Part shown: in pieces, positions 8,095 through 18,184 of the stretch
Position numbering within the stretch: position 1 is the first letter of the stretch
How the letters are laid out: every line of letters starts with the position of its first letter
Assembly (NCBI GenBank): GCA_947258655.1
Contig: CAMYJD010000003.1
Location: 93,338 to 157,337 of the forward strand
Length of the DNA: 64,000 nucleotides
Origin: an uncultured Gammaproteobacteria bacterium
GTDB lineage: Bacteria > Pseudomonadota > Gammaproteobacteria > JAADHQ01
Direction of reading: 5' to 3'
Translations under genes and position numbers: made by a program
The notes under the pieces: model-generated
Told to the model about the DNA's origin: nothing
What the model saw: only the letters and a program-made list of their open reading frames with translations
The model's database searches: none

Positions 8095-10170
8095 ATGAAC
8101 ACAAAATCCCGTAAAATCCTGACTACCAGTGCCCTCCCCTATGCCAATGGCAGTATCCATCTGGGCCATCTGGTCGAATATATCCAGACCGATATCTGGG
8201 TACGTTTCCAGAAAATGCAGGGGCATGAGTGTTATTACGTCTGTGCCGATGACACCCATGGCACGCCGATCATGCTGCGTGCCGAACAGGAAGGCATCAG
8301 CCCGGAACAATTGATCGAGCGTGTGCATGGCGAGCATCTCAGCGATTTCACAGATTTCCATATTGAATTTGATAATTACTATTCGACTAACTCGCCTGAA
8401 AACCGCGCGTTATCCGAACAGATCTACCGAACCCTGAAACAGGCCGGCCTGATCGAAAGCCGTATGACCGAACATTACTACGATCCGGAGAAGGAGATGT
8501 TCCTGCCCGATCGCTACATCAAGGGCGAGTGTCCCAAGTGCCATGCCGAGGATCAGTATGGCGATGGCTGTGAAGTCTGTGGTGCCACGTATACAACGAC
8601 CGAGCTGATCAATCCCTACTCGGTCGTGTCCGGGGCCAAGCCGGTACGCAAGGAGACCGAACACTTCTTCTTCAAACTGAGTGAATGTATCGACTTTTTG
8701 CGCGACTGGATAGACAACGGCAATCGCGGCAGCAGCCCGTTAGCGCCCGAGGCCAGGAACAAACTCGAGGAATGGTTCGACGCCGGCCTGCGTGATTGGG
8801 AAATCTCGCGCGATGCCCCCTATTTCGGTTTCGAGATCCCGGATGCACCGGGCAAGTATTTCTATGTATGGCTGGATGCACCGGTCGGCTACATGGCCAG
8901 TTTCAAAAACCTGTGCGACGCAAAAGACATCGATTTCGACAGCTTCTGGAAAAAAGGCAGTGATGCCGAACTCTTTCATTTCATCGGCAAGGATATACTC
9001 AGCTTCCATGCACTGTTCTGGCCGGCCACGCTCGAGAATTCGGGCTATCGTACTCCCGACCAGATCTGTGTGCATGGTTTCCTGACCGTCAATGGCCAGA
9101 AGATGTCGAAATCCCGCGGTACCTTTATTACCGCGCGCTCCTACCTGGAATTCCTGCAACCGGAATACCTGCGTTATTATTTCGCCGCCAAGCTCAATGA
9201 CCGTGTCGAGGACATCGACCTTAACCTGGAAGACTTCGTTGCCCGTGTCAACAGCAACCTGATCGGTAAATACATCAATATCGCCAGTCGCACGGCTGGC
9301 TTCATCAGTAAGCGCTATGATGGCACGCTGGGTAATTGTATCGATGAAATGGATATCACACCGCTGCAACAACTGCAACGTGCCGCCGATAACATCGCCG
9401 ATTTATATAACAAGCGTCAATTTAGCGAGGCCATCAGGGAGATCATGGCACTGGCAGATATCGCCAACGAATATGTCAACGATACTCAGCCATGGGTCAT
9501 CGCCAAGCAGGAAGGCCAGGAAGAGCGTTTGCAGCAGATATGCACGACAGGTATCAACCTGTTCAGGATCCTGACCATCTACCTGAAACCGGTATTACCG
9601 CAACTGGCCCGCCAGGTCGAGGCGTTTCTGAACATCGAGCCATTGCAATGGCATCACAGCAGTGAGTTATTACTGGATCATGCCATCAACAAATACCAGC
9701 ACCTGGCCAAACGTATCGAAGACAAACAGATTCAGGCCATGCTGGAAAAAAACCAGCAAAGCCTGCAGGCCATGGAACAGAAGGAAAGTCATTCGCCTGC
9801 GCGCCATGCACAGGCACAACAGAGCGAGCATCCGCCCATAGCCGAGACGATAGAATTTGACGATTTTGCCAAAGTCGATTTGCGTATTGCGCGTATCGTT
9901 GACGCCCAACATGTCGAAGGCGCGGACAAGCTATTGCGTCTGACCCTGGATATAGGCGATCAACAACGCAATGTCTTTGCCGGTATCAAATCGGCCTATA
10001 CACCCGAACAGCTACAGGGCAAATTGACTGTCATGGTCGCCAACCTGGCCCCACGTAAAATGCGCTTTGGCGTATCGGAAGGCATGGTGCTGGCCGCAGG
10101 GCCGGGCGGCAAGGAGCTGTGGATACTCGAACCCGATAGCGGCGCACAACCCGGCATGAAGGTTAAATAG
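8095..10170 (+). CDS. metG: Methionyl-tRNA synthetase
   Basis: Class I synthetase that charges tRNA-Met. 691 residues, with the HIGH motif as HLGH (residues about 21-24, in [13 protein letters not shown]), a zinc knuckle of four cysteines (CPKC and CEVC around 145-162) and the KMSKS loop ([11 protein letters not shown] near 335). The C-terminal 110 residues form an EMAP/Trbp111-like tRNA-binding and dimerisation domain ([20 protein letters not shown]) after a Gln-rich linker. Complete. A TATACT at 8049-8054 may be its -10 box. It is followed after 92 bp by the rnf operon. Confidence 0.97.
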   Translation: MNTKSRKILTTSALPYANGSIHLGHLVEYIQTDIWVRFQKMQGHECYYVCADDTHGTPIMLRAEQEGISPEQLIERVHGEHLSDFTDFHIEFDNYYSTNSPENRALSEQIYRTLKQAGLIESRMTEHYYDPEKEMFLPDRYIKGECPKCHAEDQYGDGCEVCGATYTTTELINPYSVVSGAKPVRKETEHFFFKLSECIDFLRDWIDNGNRGSSPLAPEARNKLEEWFDAGLRDWEISRDAPYFGFEIPDAPGKYFYVWLDAPVGYMASFKNLCDAKDIDFDSFWKKGSDAELFHFIGKDILSFHALFWPATLENSGYRTPDQICVHGFLTVNGQKMSKSRGTFITARSYLEFLQPEYLRYYFAAKLNDRVEDIDLNLEDFVARVNSNLIGKYINIASRTAGFISKRYDGTLGNCIDEMDITPLQQLQRAADNIADLYNKRQFSEAIREIMALADIANEYVNDTQPWVIAKQEGQEERLQQICTTGINLFRILTIYLKPVLPQLARQVEAFLNIEPLQWHHSSELLLDHAINKYQHLAKRIEDKQIQAMLEKNQQSLQAMEQKESHSPARHAQAQQSEHPPIAETIEFDDFAKVDLRIARIVDAQHVEGADKLLRLTLDIGDQQRNVFAGIKSAYTPEQLQGKLTVMVANLAPRKMRFGVSEGMVLAAGPGGKELWILEPDSGAQPGMKVK

Positions 10171-10262
10171 ACCGAAGAACTGAAGTGTCTTTTAACCTTC
10201 ATAATCACGGGTCTTTGCCAATTCAACTTTATATTTTACCGCGGATAACTTATCTTTAGATC

Positions 10263-10844
10263 ATGACTGAATATGCACTCCTGCTGGTTAGTACTGTCCT
10301 GGTCAATAATTTCGTCCTGGTGAAATTTCTTGGCCTGTGCCCGTTCATGGGCGTGTCACGAAAACTGGAAACCGCTGTCGGCATGTCACTGGCCACGACC
10401 TTTGTCCTGACGCTGTCCTCGGTGTGCAGTTATCTTGTCAATGAATACCTGTTAATACCTTTGAGTATCGAATACCTGCGCACCATCAGTTTCATCCTCG
10501 TCATCGCGGTCGTCGTCCAGGTAACCGAGATGGTCGTCCACAAGACCAGTCCACTGCTCTATCAGGTGCTGGGTATCTTTCTGCCATTGATTACGACGAA
10601 TTGCGCGGTACTGGGTGTGGCCCTGCTCAACATCCAGGAACAGCATGGTTTCATTGAGTCCACATTATATGGCTTTGGTGCCGCCATTGGTTTTTCCATG
10701 GTCCTGATCCTGTTTGCGGCGATGCGTGAAAGAATTACCGTGGCCGATGTACCCGAAGCCTTCAAGGGCAACGCCATCGCCCTCGTCACCGCCGGGCTGA
10801 TGTCGCTTGCATTTATGGGTTTCTCGGGCCTGATCCAAATCTGA
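10263..10844 (+). CDS. rnfA: Electron transport complex subunit RnfA (RsxA)
   Basis: Inner-membrane subunit of the Rnf/Rsx complex, which couples ferredoxin/NADH redox to ion gradients. In enterobacteria it reduces SoxR. 193 residues, six hydrophobic segments, with the conserved [18 protein letters not shown] start and [15 protein letters not shown], the cysteine-bearing half that pairs with RnfE. First gene of a tightly packed rnfABCDGE-nth cluster; its stop overlaps the rnfB start (TGATG). Confidence 0.96.
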   Translation: MTEYALLLVSTVLVNNFVLVKFLGLCPFMGVSRKLETAVGMSLATTFVLTLSSVCSYLVNEYLLIPLSIEYLRTISFILVIAVVVQVTEMVVHKTSPLLYQVLGIFLPLITTNCAVLGVALLNIQEQHGFIESTLYGFGAAIGFSMVLILFAAMRERITVADVPEAFKGNAIALVTAGLMSLAFMGFSGLIQI

Positions 10845-11425
10845 TGCTGGAAGCGATTGTGACAATGAGTCTGCTGGCCGCTGTGTTCGGGATATTACTC
10901 GGCTATGTGGGTGTGCGCTTTCATATCAAGGGTGACCCTGTCGTCGATAAAATCGATGCGATTTTGCCGCAGACCCAGTGTGGGCAATGCAGTTACCCCG
11001 GGTGCAGACCCTATGCGGAGGCCATCGCCAAGGGCGAAGCCGATATCAATCAGTGCCCGCCGGGTGGCGAAGCCACCATTGTCGCATTGGCCGACCTGCT
11101 CGGTGTCGACCCGAAACCGCTTAATCCCGAACACGGCACTGAGGCCGAAGCGAAAACGCTCGTCTATATCGATGAGGAAGTCTGTATTGGCTGTACTTTG
11201 TGCATCCAGGCCTGTCCGGTCGATGCCATCCTCGGCGCAGCCAAACAGATGCATACCGTGATTGCCAGTGAATGTACCGGCTGTGACCTGTGCATTCCGC
11301 CGTGCCCGGTCGAATGCATTCATATTATTCCGGTCAAGGAGGACATCTCCACGTGGAAATGGCCGAGCCCGACGCCGACCGGCATGCCCATAAGTAGCAA
11401 CGATCAGGTGACGGCGACAGAATGA
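10844..11425 (+). CDS. rnfB: Electron transport complex subunit RnfB (RsxB)
   Basis: 193-residue ferredoxin-like subunit. An N-terminal membrane anchor (residues 5-25) is followed by a four-cysteine cluster domain ([10 protein letters not shown] plus a downstream Cys). Two [4Fe-4S] ferredoxin motifs follow, [12 protein letters not shown] and [12 protein letters not shown]. It passes electrons between a soluble partner and the membrane subunits. All cluster cysteines are intact. Overlaps rnfA by one base and rnfC by four (ATGA). Confidence 0.96.
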   Translation: MLEAIVTMSLLAAVFGILLGYVGVRFHIKGDPVVDKIDAILPQTQCGQCSYPGCRPYAEAIAKGEADINQCPPGGEATIVALADLLGVDPKPLNPEHGTEAEAKTLVYIDEEVCIGCTLCIQACPVDAILGAAKQMHTVIASECTGCDLCIPPCPVECIHIIPVKEDISTWKWPSPTPTGMPISSNDQVTATE

Positions 11426-13071
11426 TGCAGACGAAGCAGAATCTGTTCAGATTTCATGGTGGCCTGCATCTGCCCGGGCACAAGGAGATCTCGACCGCGC
11501 ACGCCATTGGTAATGTGTTTATTCCGTCGCGCCTGGTCCTGCCGCTGCAACAGCATATTGGCGAATCCTCGGAAGCCATCGTCAATGAAGGTGACCAGGT
11601 TCTGAAGGGGCAAATCATTGCCAAAGCCAATGGCTATGTCAGTGTGCCTTTGCATGCGCCGACATCAGGCACCGTTACCCAGATCATCGAACAGCCGGTT
11701 CCCCACCCGTCCGGGCTGTCCGCCACCTGCATTATTATCAAGCCCGATCACAAGGACCAGTGGATCGAACTGCAAGAAACGGCCGATTACCGCCACATGG
11801 ACCCCAGTGCGTTACGCAACCGGATCCGCGATGCCGGTATTGTCGGTCTCGGCGGCGCCGGATTTCCAGCTTTTATAAAACTGAACCCCGGCGCCAGAAC
11901 AGCCATTGATGAACTGATTATCAATGCGGCCGAATGCGAACCCTACATTAGCTGCGATGATATGTTGATGCGCGAGCGGGCCGTGGACGTAATTGAAGGC
12001 GCTCGCATCATGAAGCATGCGTTGCAGGCGCGGCGTTGCCTGATCGGTATCGAGGATAACAAACCCGAGGCTTGCGCCGCCCTGACAGAGGCACTGACGA
12101 AACTAGGTTACAATGATATAGAAATCATCAGTATACCCACCATCTATCCGGCCGGTGGCGAGAAACAACTGATCAAGGTTCTGACGGGTAAGGAATCTCC
12201 CAGTCATGGCCTGCCGCTGGATATCGGCGTTGTCTGCCAGAATGTTGCCACGGCAGCAGCAGTCTACCAAGCCGTGATACACAACAGGCCGCTGATTTCA
12301 CGCATTGTCACCCTGACCGGCAGGGGCATCAACAATCCGGGCAATCATGAATTATTGATTGGCACACCGGTCAATGAGTGGGTAGAACATTGTGGCGGTT
12401 ACGATGAATCGATCGAGCGGCTCGTGATGGGTGGTCCGATGATGGGTTTTAATCTGGGCACCGATAACATCCCTGTTATCAAGACGAGCAATTGCATACT
12501 CGCGCTTGGTCAGGGTGAATTCAGCGTCAGCTCCAGTAATCCAATGCCATGCATTCGTTGTGGCGCGTGCATGGATGTATGTCCAGCGAAACTGCTACCG
12601 CAGCAGTTATATTGGCAGGCCTATGCCAGGGATTTCGATAAAATACAGGATTATAATCTGTTTGACTGTATCGAATGCGGCTGTTGCTCATATGTGTGCC
12701 CGAGCCACATTCCACTGGTGCAGTACTATCGCTTTGCAAAAACAGAGATCTGGGCGCAGGAACGTGACAAGACAAAATCGGACCATGCACGAATACGCCA
12801 TGAATTCAGGCTGGAACGGCTCGAAAGAGAAAAGCTTGAGCGTGAAGAACGCATGCGCAAGAAAAAAGCAGCACTGAAAACAGGCAAGGACAAAGCGACT
12901 AAAGAAAAGAAGAAAGATGCGATTGAGGCAGCCCTGGCGCGCGTGCGTGAAAAACAGAAACAGAGTGATATACAGGCAAAAAATATCGATAATCTCAGCG
13001 CTGAACAGCAACATAAGATCGATGAGATAGATGCCAGAAGAAAACATGAACAGGATAATTCAACGTCATAA
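11422..13071 (+). CDS. rnfC: Electron transport complex subunit RnfC (RsxC)
   Basis: 549-residue peripheral subunit that carries the NADH/FMN site and two ferredoxin clusters. The Complex I 51-kDa-like part shows [13 protein letters not shown] and a Gly-rich stretch. Ferredoxin motifs [12 protein letters not shown] and [12 protein letters not shown] lie near residues 375 and 415. The last 100 residues are a charged Lys/Glu coiled tail, as in many proteobacterial RnfC proteins and shorter than the E. coli one. It overlaps rnfB and precedes rnfD by 8 bp. Confidence 0.96.
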   Translation: MMQTKQNLFRFHGGLHLPGHKEISTAHAIGNVFIPSRLVLPLQQHIGESSEAIVNEGDQVLKGQIIAKANGYVSVPLHAPTSGTVTQIIEQPVPHPSGLSATCIIIKPDHKDQWIELQETADYRHMDPSALRNRIRDAGIVGLGGAGFPAFIKLNPGARTAIDELIINAAECEPYISCDDMLMRERAVDVIEGARIMKHALQARRCLIGIEDNKPEACAALTEALTKLGYNDIEIISIPTIYPAGGEKQLIKVLTGKESPSHGLPLDIGVVCQNVATAAAVYQAVIHNRPLISRIVTLTGRGINNPGNHELLIGTPVNEWVEHCGGYDESIERLVMGGPMMGFNLGTDNIPVIKTSNCILALGQGEFSVSSSNPMPCIRCGACMDVCPAKLLPQQLYWQAYARDFDKIQDYNLFDCIECGCCSYVCPSHIPLVQYYRFAKTEIWAQERDKTKSDHARIRHEFRLERLEREKLEREERMRKKKAALKTGKDKATKEKKKDAIEAALARVREKQKQSDIQAKNIDNLSAEQQHKIDEIDARRKHEQDNSTS

Positions 13072-13079
13072 GACCCTAT

Positions 13080-14102
13080 ATGCAATTTCAAAAAACCACA
13101 TCTCCATACCTGCATAATAATCAGAGCGTTTCACATGTGATGCGGCAGGTAATATATGCATTAATCCCGGGCACGCTGGTCTACAGCTACTTTTTTGGCT
13201 GGAGTATCATACTTAACATTGCCCTCGCCTGTCTGACTGCCTTACTCAGTGAAGCCCTGATGCTGACATTGAGAAAGCGACCGCTGGCATTCTACCTGCG
13301 TGATAATAGCGCCATACTCAGTGCATGGTTGCTCGCCCTTGCCTTACCCAGCCTGTCACCCTGGTGGCTAATCGTCATTGCCACGTTATTTGCCATCGTC
13401 GTCGCCAAACACTTGTATGGAGGACTCGGTTACAATCCGTTCAATCCAGCCATGGTCGGCTATGTCGTTGTCATGATCTCGTTTCCGCAGCACATGACCC
13501 TGTGGTTACAACCCAATGCCGGCCTTGATTTTAGCCAGGCATTACAGTTCCTGATCCAGGGAGAGCTGAACAGTAGTATCAATATGGACAGCATCACATC
13601 CGCCACACCCATCGACACCATCAAGACAGGGCTGAGCCTGAACAATACTATAGCCGAGATCAGTGCTTCACCACTGTTCGGTCACATTGGCGGGACGGCA
13701 TGGGAATGGATAGCCGGCGCGTTTCTGCTGGGCGGGCTGTGGCTGCTCTACAGGGGCATCATCAACTGGCAAATTCCGTTCAGCATGTTAGTGAGCATAG
13801 CCATCCTGGCGGGGATTTTCTATCTTGTTGATCCGCAACAATACAGTAATCCGCTGTTTCAGTTGTTCAGCGGTGGCACGATACTCGCCGCCTTTTTTAT
13901 CGCCACCGATCCTGTCAGCGCCAGCACGACTGCAACAGGCAGGCTCATCTATGCTGCTGGTATTGGCGTATTGACCTTCATCATCCGCACCTGGGGAGGT
14001 TATCCTGATGGCATTGCCTTTGCCGTGCTGCTGATGAATATGGCTGTTCCGACCATCGATTACTACACCCAGCCGCGTGTGTTCGGAGCACCTGGAAAAT
14101 GA
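13080..14102 (+). CDS. rnfD: Electron transport complex subunit RnfD (RsxD)
   Basis: 340-residue polytopic membrane subunit (about nine hydrophobic segments) that carries covalent FMN on a threonine. The attachment region is visible as TSATPIDTIK around residue 180. GYNPFNPAMVGYVVVMISFP and FFIATDPVSASTTATGRLIY are conserved family blocks. The stop overlaps the rnfG start by four bases, so the two are translationally coupled. Confidence 0.95.
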   Translation: MQFQKTTSPYLHNNQSVSHVMRQVIYALIPGTLVYSYFFGWSIILNIALACLTALLSEALMLTLRKRPLAFYLRDNSAILSAWLLALALPSLSPWWLIVIATLFAIVVAKHLYGGLGYNPFNPAMVGYVVVMISFPQHMTLWLQPNAGLDFSQALQFLIQGELNSSINMDSITSATPIDTIKTGLSLNNTIAEISASPLFGHIGGTAWEWIAGAFLLGGLWLLYRGIINWQIPFSMLVSIAILAGIFYLVDPQQYSNPLFQLFSGGTILAAFFIATDPVSASTTATGRLIYAAGIGVLTFIIRTWGGYPDGIAFAVLLMNMAVPTIDYYTQPRVFGAPGK

Positions 14103-14740
14103 AGAGTGCCCGCGAAAACATGCTGCGCGCGGCTATATTGCTATCCCTGTTTGCTTTCATCGGCACGACCGTACTGAGTTTTACCTACGAGGCGACAAAA
14201 GACAGGATTGTGCAGAATGAACGTGATGCCTTGCTGCGCAGCCTGCATAATATTATCAAGCCTGACATGCATGATAATGACATATATAATGATATCATTC
14301 AGGTCAGCGATCCTGAGCTCCTTGGAACTGAAGCACCGGTAGATGTCTATATCGCCAGAAAGGATGGCAAGGTCGTTGCAGCCGTATTCGCCAGCATTGC
14401 CCCCAATGGCTATAACGGCAATATCAAGTTACTCGTAGGTGTCGATGTAGATCAGAATCTGACCGGGGTACGCGTTATCGGTCATATCGAGACACCGGGG
14501 CTTGGCGATGCCATTGAGGAACAGCGTTCCGACTGGATCCTTGGTTTCTCTGGAAAATCGCTACAAAATCCACCACAGAGTCAGTGGAAAGTTAAAAAGG
14601 ATGGCGGCTATTTTGACCAGTTCACCGGCGCCACAATTACGCCCCGTGCCGTGGTCAAGGCTGTAAGCAATACTCTGCTATACTTCAAAGCGCATAGACA
14701 GACGATCCTGGCCACGAGCGAAAATGTAAATCATGAATGA
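14099..14740 (+). CDS. rnfG: Electron transport complex subunit RnfG (RsxG)
   Basis: 213 residues. One N-terminal membrane segment anchors a periplasmic FMN-binding domain. The flavinylation motif is seen as [14 protein letters not shown] near residue 180, with HIETPGLGD upstream as the usual flavin-pocket loop. It works between RnfD and RnfE in electron transfer through the membrane. It overlaps rnfD by four bases and rnfE by eight. Confidence 0.95.
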   Translation: MKSARENMLRAAILLSLFAFIGTTVLSFTYEATKDRIVQNERDALLRSLHNIIKPDMHDNDIYNDIIQVSDPELLGTEAPVDVYIARKDGKVVAAVFASIAPNGYNGNIKLLVGVDVDQNLTGVRVIGHIETPGLGDAIEEQRSDWILGFSGKSLQNPPQSQWKVKKDGGYFDQFTGATITPRAVVKAVSNTLLYFKAHRQTILATSENVNHE

Positions 14741-15419
14741 AGATACACGAACAATTGTCAAAAATGGCCTGTGGACGAACAACCCGGCACTGGTGCAGTT
14801 GCTCGGCCTATGTCCATTATTGGCCGTTACATCAACCGTCATCAACGGACTGGGACTGGGTATTGCGACCCTGCTGGTGCTGACAGGCTCCAATGTTATC
14901 GTTTCCATGATCCGTAATTTCGTCGGCAGCGAGATTCGTATCCCGGTTTTCGTCATGATCATTGCCGCACTGGTAACCACGGTCGAACTGGTTTTGAGTG
15001 CCTATTTTCATCCGCTGTACAAAACCCTGGGCATCTTTATCCCACTGATTGTCACCAATTGCGCCATCATTGGCCGCGCAGAATCCTTTGCCTCTAAACA
15101 TTCCGTAAGCGATTCCTTTATCGATGGTCTGATGATGGGCCTTGGCTTTACCGCGGTACTGGTCTTGCTGGGCGCGATCAGGGAACTGCTCGGACATGGC
15201 ACACTACTGGCCAATGCCGATCTGATGTTCGGTCAGGCAGCCCGGGATCTTACTATCACCTTCAGTGAAGATTATCCTGGTTTCCTGCTGGCAATCCTGC
15301 CCCCCGGTGCGTTTATCGGCCTTGGACTGATCATCGCCATCAAGAACATCATCGATCGTAGAATGGTCCAGCGCACAGAAACGCTGATCGTTACGCATAC
15401 AGAAACCGCTCAACCCTGA
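14733..15419 (+). CDS. rnfE: Electron transport complex subunit RnfE (RsxE)
   Basis: 228-residue polytopic subunit homologous to RnfA, with the conserved [17 protein letters not shown] start and the cysteine-bearing [18 protein letters not shown] segment. RnfA and RnfE together hold the in-membrane iron-sulfur centre. Last rnf gene, followed by nth after 19 bp, as in E. coli. Confidence 0.95.
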   Translation: MNEDTRTIVKNGLWTNNPALVQLLGLCPLLAVTSTVINGLGLGIATLLVLTGSNVIVSMIRNFVGSEIRIPVFVMIIAALVTTVELVLSAYFHPLYKTLGIFIPLIVTNCAIIGRAESFASKHSVSDSFIDGLMMGLGFTAVLVLLGAIRELLGHGTLLANADLMFGQAARDLTITFSEDYPGFLLAILPPGAFIGLGLIIAIKNIIDRRMVQRTETLIVTHTETAQP

Positions 15420-15438
15420 TAACCGTGCTCGTGTCTGT

Positions 15439-16074
15439 ATGAATGCCAATAAACGCTACGAAATATTCCAGCGCCTGAAACAACACAACCCAACACCGAC
15501 CACTGAGCTGCAATATGGCAATACCTTTCAGCTATTGATTGCAGTGATGCTATCGGCACAGGCAACCGATGTCGGTGTCAACAAGGCCACCCGAACCCTG
15601 TTCAGAAAATGCAAGACGCCGGCCGCGATGCTGAAGCTTGGAGAAGCGGGACTGAAGGAATATATCAAGACCATCGGCCTATACAACACCAAGGGCGTCA
15701 ATGTCATCAAAACCTGTCAGATCCTGGTAGATCAGCACAAGGGACGGGTACCGGCCGAGCGTGCTGCACTGGAGTCACTACCCGGCGTCGGCAGGAAAAC
15801 CGCGAATGTCGTGCTGAATACTGCCTTTGGCCAGCCCACTATTGCAGTCGATACACATATATTCCGGGTATCCAATCGCACCGGGATCGCACCAGGCAAG
15901 AACGTCGTTGAAGTAGAAAAGAAACTACTGAAATTTGTACCCGATGAATTTAAACTCGATGCCCATCACTGGTTGATACTGCATGGGCGCTATACCTGCA
16001 TTGCACGCAAGCCTCGCTGCGGCTCCTGTGTCATCGAGGACCTGTGCGAGTTCAAGCACAAGACGGAAGATTGA
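15439..16074 (+). CDS. nth: Endonuclease III
   Basis: 211-residue bifunctional DNA glycosylase/AP lyase that removes oxidised pyrimidines. The helix-hairpin-helix LPGVGRKTANVVL holds the catalytic lysine and AVDTHIFRVSNR the catalytic aspartate. The C-terminal [4Fe-4S] loop has the exact C-x6-C-x2-C-x5-C spacing (CIARKPRCGSCVIEDLC). Complete and normal in length. Last gene of the rnf transcript; a repeat-rich hairpin follows at once. Confidence 0.97.
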   Translation: MNANKRYEIFQRLKQHNPTPTTELQYGNTFQLLIAVMLSAQATDVGVNKATRTLFRKCKTPAAMLKLGEAGLKEYIKTIGLYNTKGVNVIKTCQILVDQHKGRVPAERAALESLPGVGRKTANVVLNTAFGQPTIAVDTHIFRVSNRTGIAPGKNVVEVEKKLLKFVPDEFKLDAHHWLILHGRYTCIARKPRCGSCVIEDLCEFKHKTED

Positions 16075-16087
16075 AGTCGGGAGTCAG

Positions 16088-16164
16088 AAGTCGTAAGTCT
16101 TTGGTCTTTGGTCTTTGGTCTTTGGTCTTTGGTTATTCGACTCAAGACTTAAGACTTACGACTT
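16088..16164. repeat. Inverted repeat enclosing a 7-bp tandem repeat
   Basis: Fourteen-bp perfect inverted repeats (AAGTCGTAAGTCTT at 16088-16101 and its complement at 16151-16164) enclose five tandem copies of GTCTTTG (16097-16131). It lies just after nth and before the DUF1841 gene. Direct sequence observation; it may be a dispersed small element or a transcript end. Confidence 0.8.
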
Positions 16165-16198
16165 ACAACTAACTAGTTAAACGGTTGAGTAAATACAT

Positions 16199-16636
16199 AT
16201 GATCTACACCCAGGACAGAAACCAGATCAGAACCCTGTTCAGGACTGCATGGCAGAAATACAGGGACAAACTGCCGAGCGAAGCACTGGAAACCATGATC
16301 GCCGAGGTCATCAGCATGCACCCCGAGTACCACGCCATGCTGGAGGATGAACATAATCACCTCGACCATGATTACCTGCCCGAGCATGGTCATGGCAATC
16401 CGTTTCTGCACATGGGCATGCATATCACGTTACGGGAACAATACAGTACGGACCGCCCTGCAGGCATCCAGAAATTATATCAGCAGATACTAATAAAGGC
16501 GGGCGACCCACATGCAGCCGAACACGCGATGATAGAATGCCTCGGCGAAAGCCTGTGGCAGGCACAAAACAGCGGTCAATTACCCGACGAAAAGGCGTAT
16601 ATTCAGTGTCTGAAGCAAATAATCAGCAAATTTTGA
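16199..16636 (+). CDS. DUF1841 family protein
   Basis: 145-residue soluble protein matching DUF1841, with characteristic AEVISMHPEYHAMLE, a His-rich stretch (EHNHLDHDYLPEHGHGNPFLHMGMH) and ITLREQYSTDRP. The many histidines suggest metal contact, but no function is established for the family. It follows nth in several Gammaproteobacteria. It starts at the ATG just after the inverted repeat, with no strong ribosome site. It lies immediately upstream of the RiPP operon and is separated from it by 173 bp. Confidence 0.85.
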   Translation: MIYTQDRNQIRTLFRTAWQKYRDKLPSEALETMIAEVISMHPEYHAMLEDEHNHLDHDYLPEHGHGNPFLHMGMHITLREQYSTDRPAGIQKLYQQILIKAGDPHAAEHAMIECLGESLWQAQNSGQLPDEKAYIQCLKQIISKF

Positions 16637-16660
16637 TATTAATTTGTGATTTTTCATCCC

Positions 16661-16666
16661 TATAAT
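16661..16666 (+). promoter_or_regulatory. Candidate -10 box for the RiPP operon
   Basis: Perfect TATAAT about 145 bp before the precursor start. No good -35 at 16-18 bp was found (best is TTAATT), so an activator or another sigma factor may be involved. Weak. Confidence 0.3.
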
Positions 16667-16809
16667 GAAACTTCCCAGGGCCATTCAAGTCCTATCACTT
16701 AAGGCAAGGCAATGGTTGCGGTGCGGATTAGAACTGCAGCCTGTATGAGCGGCCTGATAAAAATTTGAATAGCAAACCAATATAAATTGATCCTTAAGGA
16801 GCACAGATT

Positions 16810-17313
16810 ATGGCTAAGAAGTACACACAAAAACCCCTGGCAGCTGCACTGGGCGCGGCATTCCTGTCCGTCACTGCAAGCTCTGTAGTACAGGCCAATG
16901 AAAATCCCTTTGCTGCCAACCAGCTTAGCAGTGGTTACATGCAACTGGCCGCTATGGAAGGCAAATGTGGTGAAGGCAAATGCGGCGGCATGAAAGCCGA
17001 GAAAGCCGAGAAAGCCAAAGAAGGTAAATGCGGTGAAGGCAAATGTGGCGGCATGAAGGGTAAGGAAGCCAATTGCGGCGGCAAGATGAAAAAAATGGAC
17101 AAAGACGGTGATGGCAGTGTCAGTCGTGCTGAATTCGACTTCTATCACGCAGCCAAATTCGAACGTATGGACAAAAACAAGGATGGCAAGCTGGGAATGT
17201 CTGAAATGATGATGAAAAAAGACAAGGAAGGCACATGCGGCGGTATGAAGAAGGGCGCTGAAAAAGCCAAAGAAGGTAAATGCGGCGAAGGCAAATGCGG
17301 TGGCATGAAGTAA
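16810..17313 (+). CDS. hvfA: HvfA-like RiPP precursor with EGKCG blocks and an EF-hand pair
   Basis: 167-residue secreted peptide, probably a copper-binding RiPP. Residues 1-29 are a Sec signal (cleavage after V-Q-A). Three identical 13-residue blocks EGKCGEGKCGGMK lie at 50-62, 71-83 and 155-167. Further cysteines are C89 (EANCGG) and C143 (EGTCGG), giving eight cysteines in all, none in the signal. Residues 97-108 (DKDGDGSVSRAE) and 121-132 (DKNKDGKLGMSE) are canonical 12-residue EF-hand loops with Asp at 1, acidic/Asn at 3, Asp at 5, Gly at 6 and Glu at 12. In known HvfA the EGKCG cysteines are turned into oxazolone-thioamides by the DUF692 enzyme. An AAGGAG ribosome site lies eight bases upstream. 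The DUF692, DUF2063 and DoxX genes follow closely. Confidence 0.87.
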   Translation: MAKKYTQKPLAAALGAAFLSVTASSVVQANENPFAANQLSSGYMQLAAMEGKCGEGKCGGMKAEKAEKAKEGKCGEGKCGGMKGKEANCGGKMKKMDKDGDGSVSRAEFDFYHAAKFERMDKNKDGKLGMSEMMMKKDKEGTCGGMKKGAEKAKEGKCGEGKCGGMK

Positions 17314-17326
17314 GGTCTGTGCTCAG

Positions 17327-18184
17327 ATGAATTCAGCACAGTATCCTGTTGAAGGTACCGGCCTCGGTCTGCGGCGAACCCTGCTGGGTCCGCTGGCCGA
17401 GGCCAATCCATCACAAATCGATTTTATGGAAATTGCGCCGGAAAACTGGATCGGCGTCGGTGGCACGCTGGGTAAACAATTGCGCCATTTCACCGAACGT
17501 TATCCGTTTGTCAGCCATGGTCTGTCTCTATCAATAGGCAGCCCGTCACCACTGGATATGGATTTTCTGGCAAAGCTCAAAGGTTTCCTGAAAGATCACA
17601 ATATCAGAACCTATACCGAACACCTCAGTTACTGCAGCGACACAGGCCATCTGTATGACCTACTGCCCATCCCGTTTACCGAGGAGGCAGTCAAGTATGT
17701 TGCAGAACGTATTCGCATCGTCCAGGACACGCTGGAGCAACGCATAGCAATGGAAAATGTTTCCTATTATGCCGCCCCGGGACAGGAAATGGCGGAAATT
17801 GATTTTATCAATGCCGTACTCGAGGAAGCCGATTGCGACCTGTTACTCGATGTCAATAATATCTACGTCAACAGCATTAATCACCGTTACGATGCAGAAG
17901 CTTATCTCAAGGCACTGCCAGCAGAACGCGTTGTCTATATGCATGTTGCCGGCCATTACCAGGAAGCGGAAGACCTTATAGTGGACACGCATGGAGCCGA
18001 TATCATAGATCCGGTATGGCAACTACTCGACAAGACCTACGAACACCTTGGCGCTGTACCTACGTTGTTGGAGCGCGACTTTAACATACCCCCTCTGGCC
18101 GAGCTGCTGCAGGAGATCGACACGATCTCATCCATGCAGGAAAAATGGAGTCGTCGCAATGCACAGCAAAGCGTACAAGGATAA
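17327..18184 (+). CDS. hvfB: HvfB/BufB-type MNIO RiPP maturase (DUF692)
   Basis: 285-residue multinuclear non-heme iron oxidase of the DUF692 family, TIM-barrel type. It is expected to oxidise cysteines of the upstream precursor. Candidate iron ligands and catalytic residues visible are H64 (VSHG), E98/H99 (YTEHLS), E143 (MENVS), D175/N178 (LLDVNNIYVN), H186, H206 and H210 (MHVAGH), D220/H222 (DTHGAD) and E249 (LLERD). All usual family blocks are present. It starts 13 bp after the precursor stop and overlaps the DUF2063 gene by 26 bp, so it is part of a four-gene operon. The family is certain; the reaction is inferred from characterised MNIO enzymes. Confidence 0.93.
   Translation: MNSAQYPVEGTGLGLRRTLLGPLAEANPSQIDFMEIAPENWIGVGGTLGKQLRHFTERYPFVSHGLSLSIGSPSPLDMDFLAKLKGFLKDHNIRTYTEHLSYCSDTGHLYDLLPIPFTEEAVKYVAERIRIVQDTLEQRIAMENVSYYAAPGQEMAEIDFINAVLEEADCDLLLDVNNIYVNSINHRYDAEAYLKALPAERVVYMHVAGHYQEAEDLIVDTHGADIIDPVWQLLDKTYEHLGAVPTLLERDFNIPPLAELLQEIDTISSMQEKWSRRNAQQSVQG

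Noticed and set aside
16097..16131. Tandem repeats considered as a CRISPR array
   Set aside because: The unit is 7 bp with no spacers, far too short for CRISPR.
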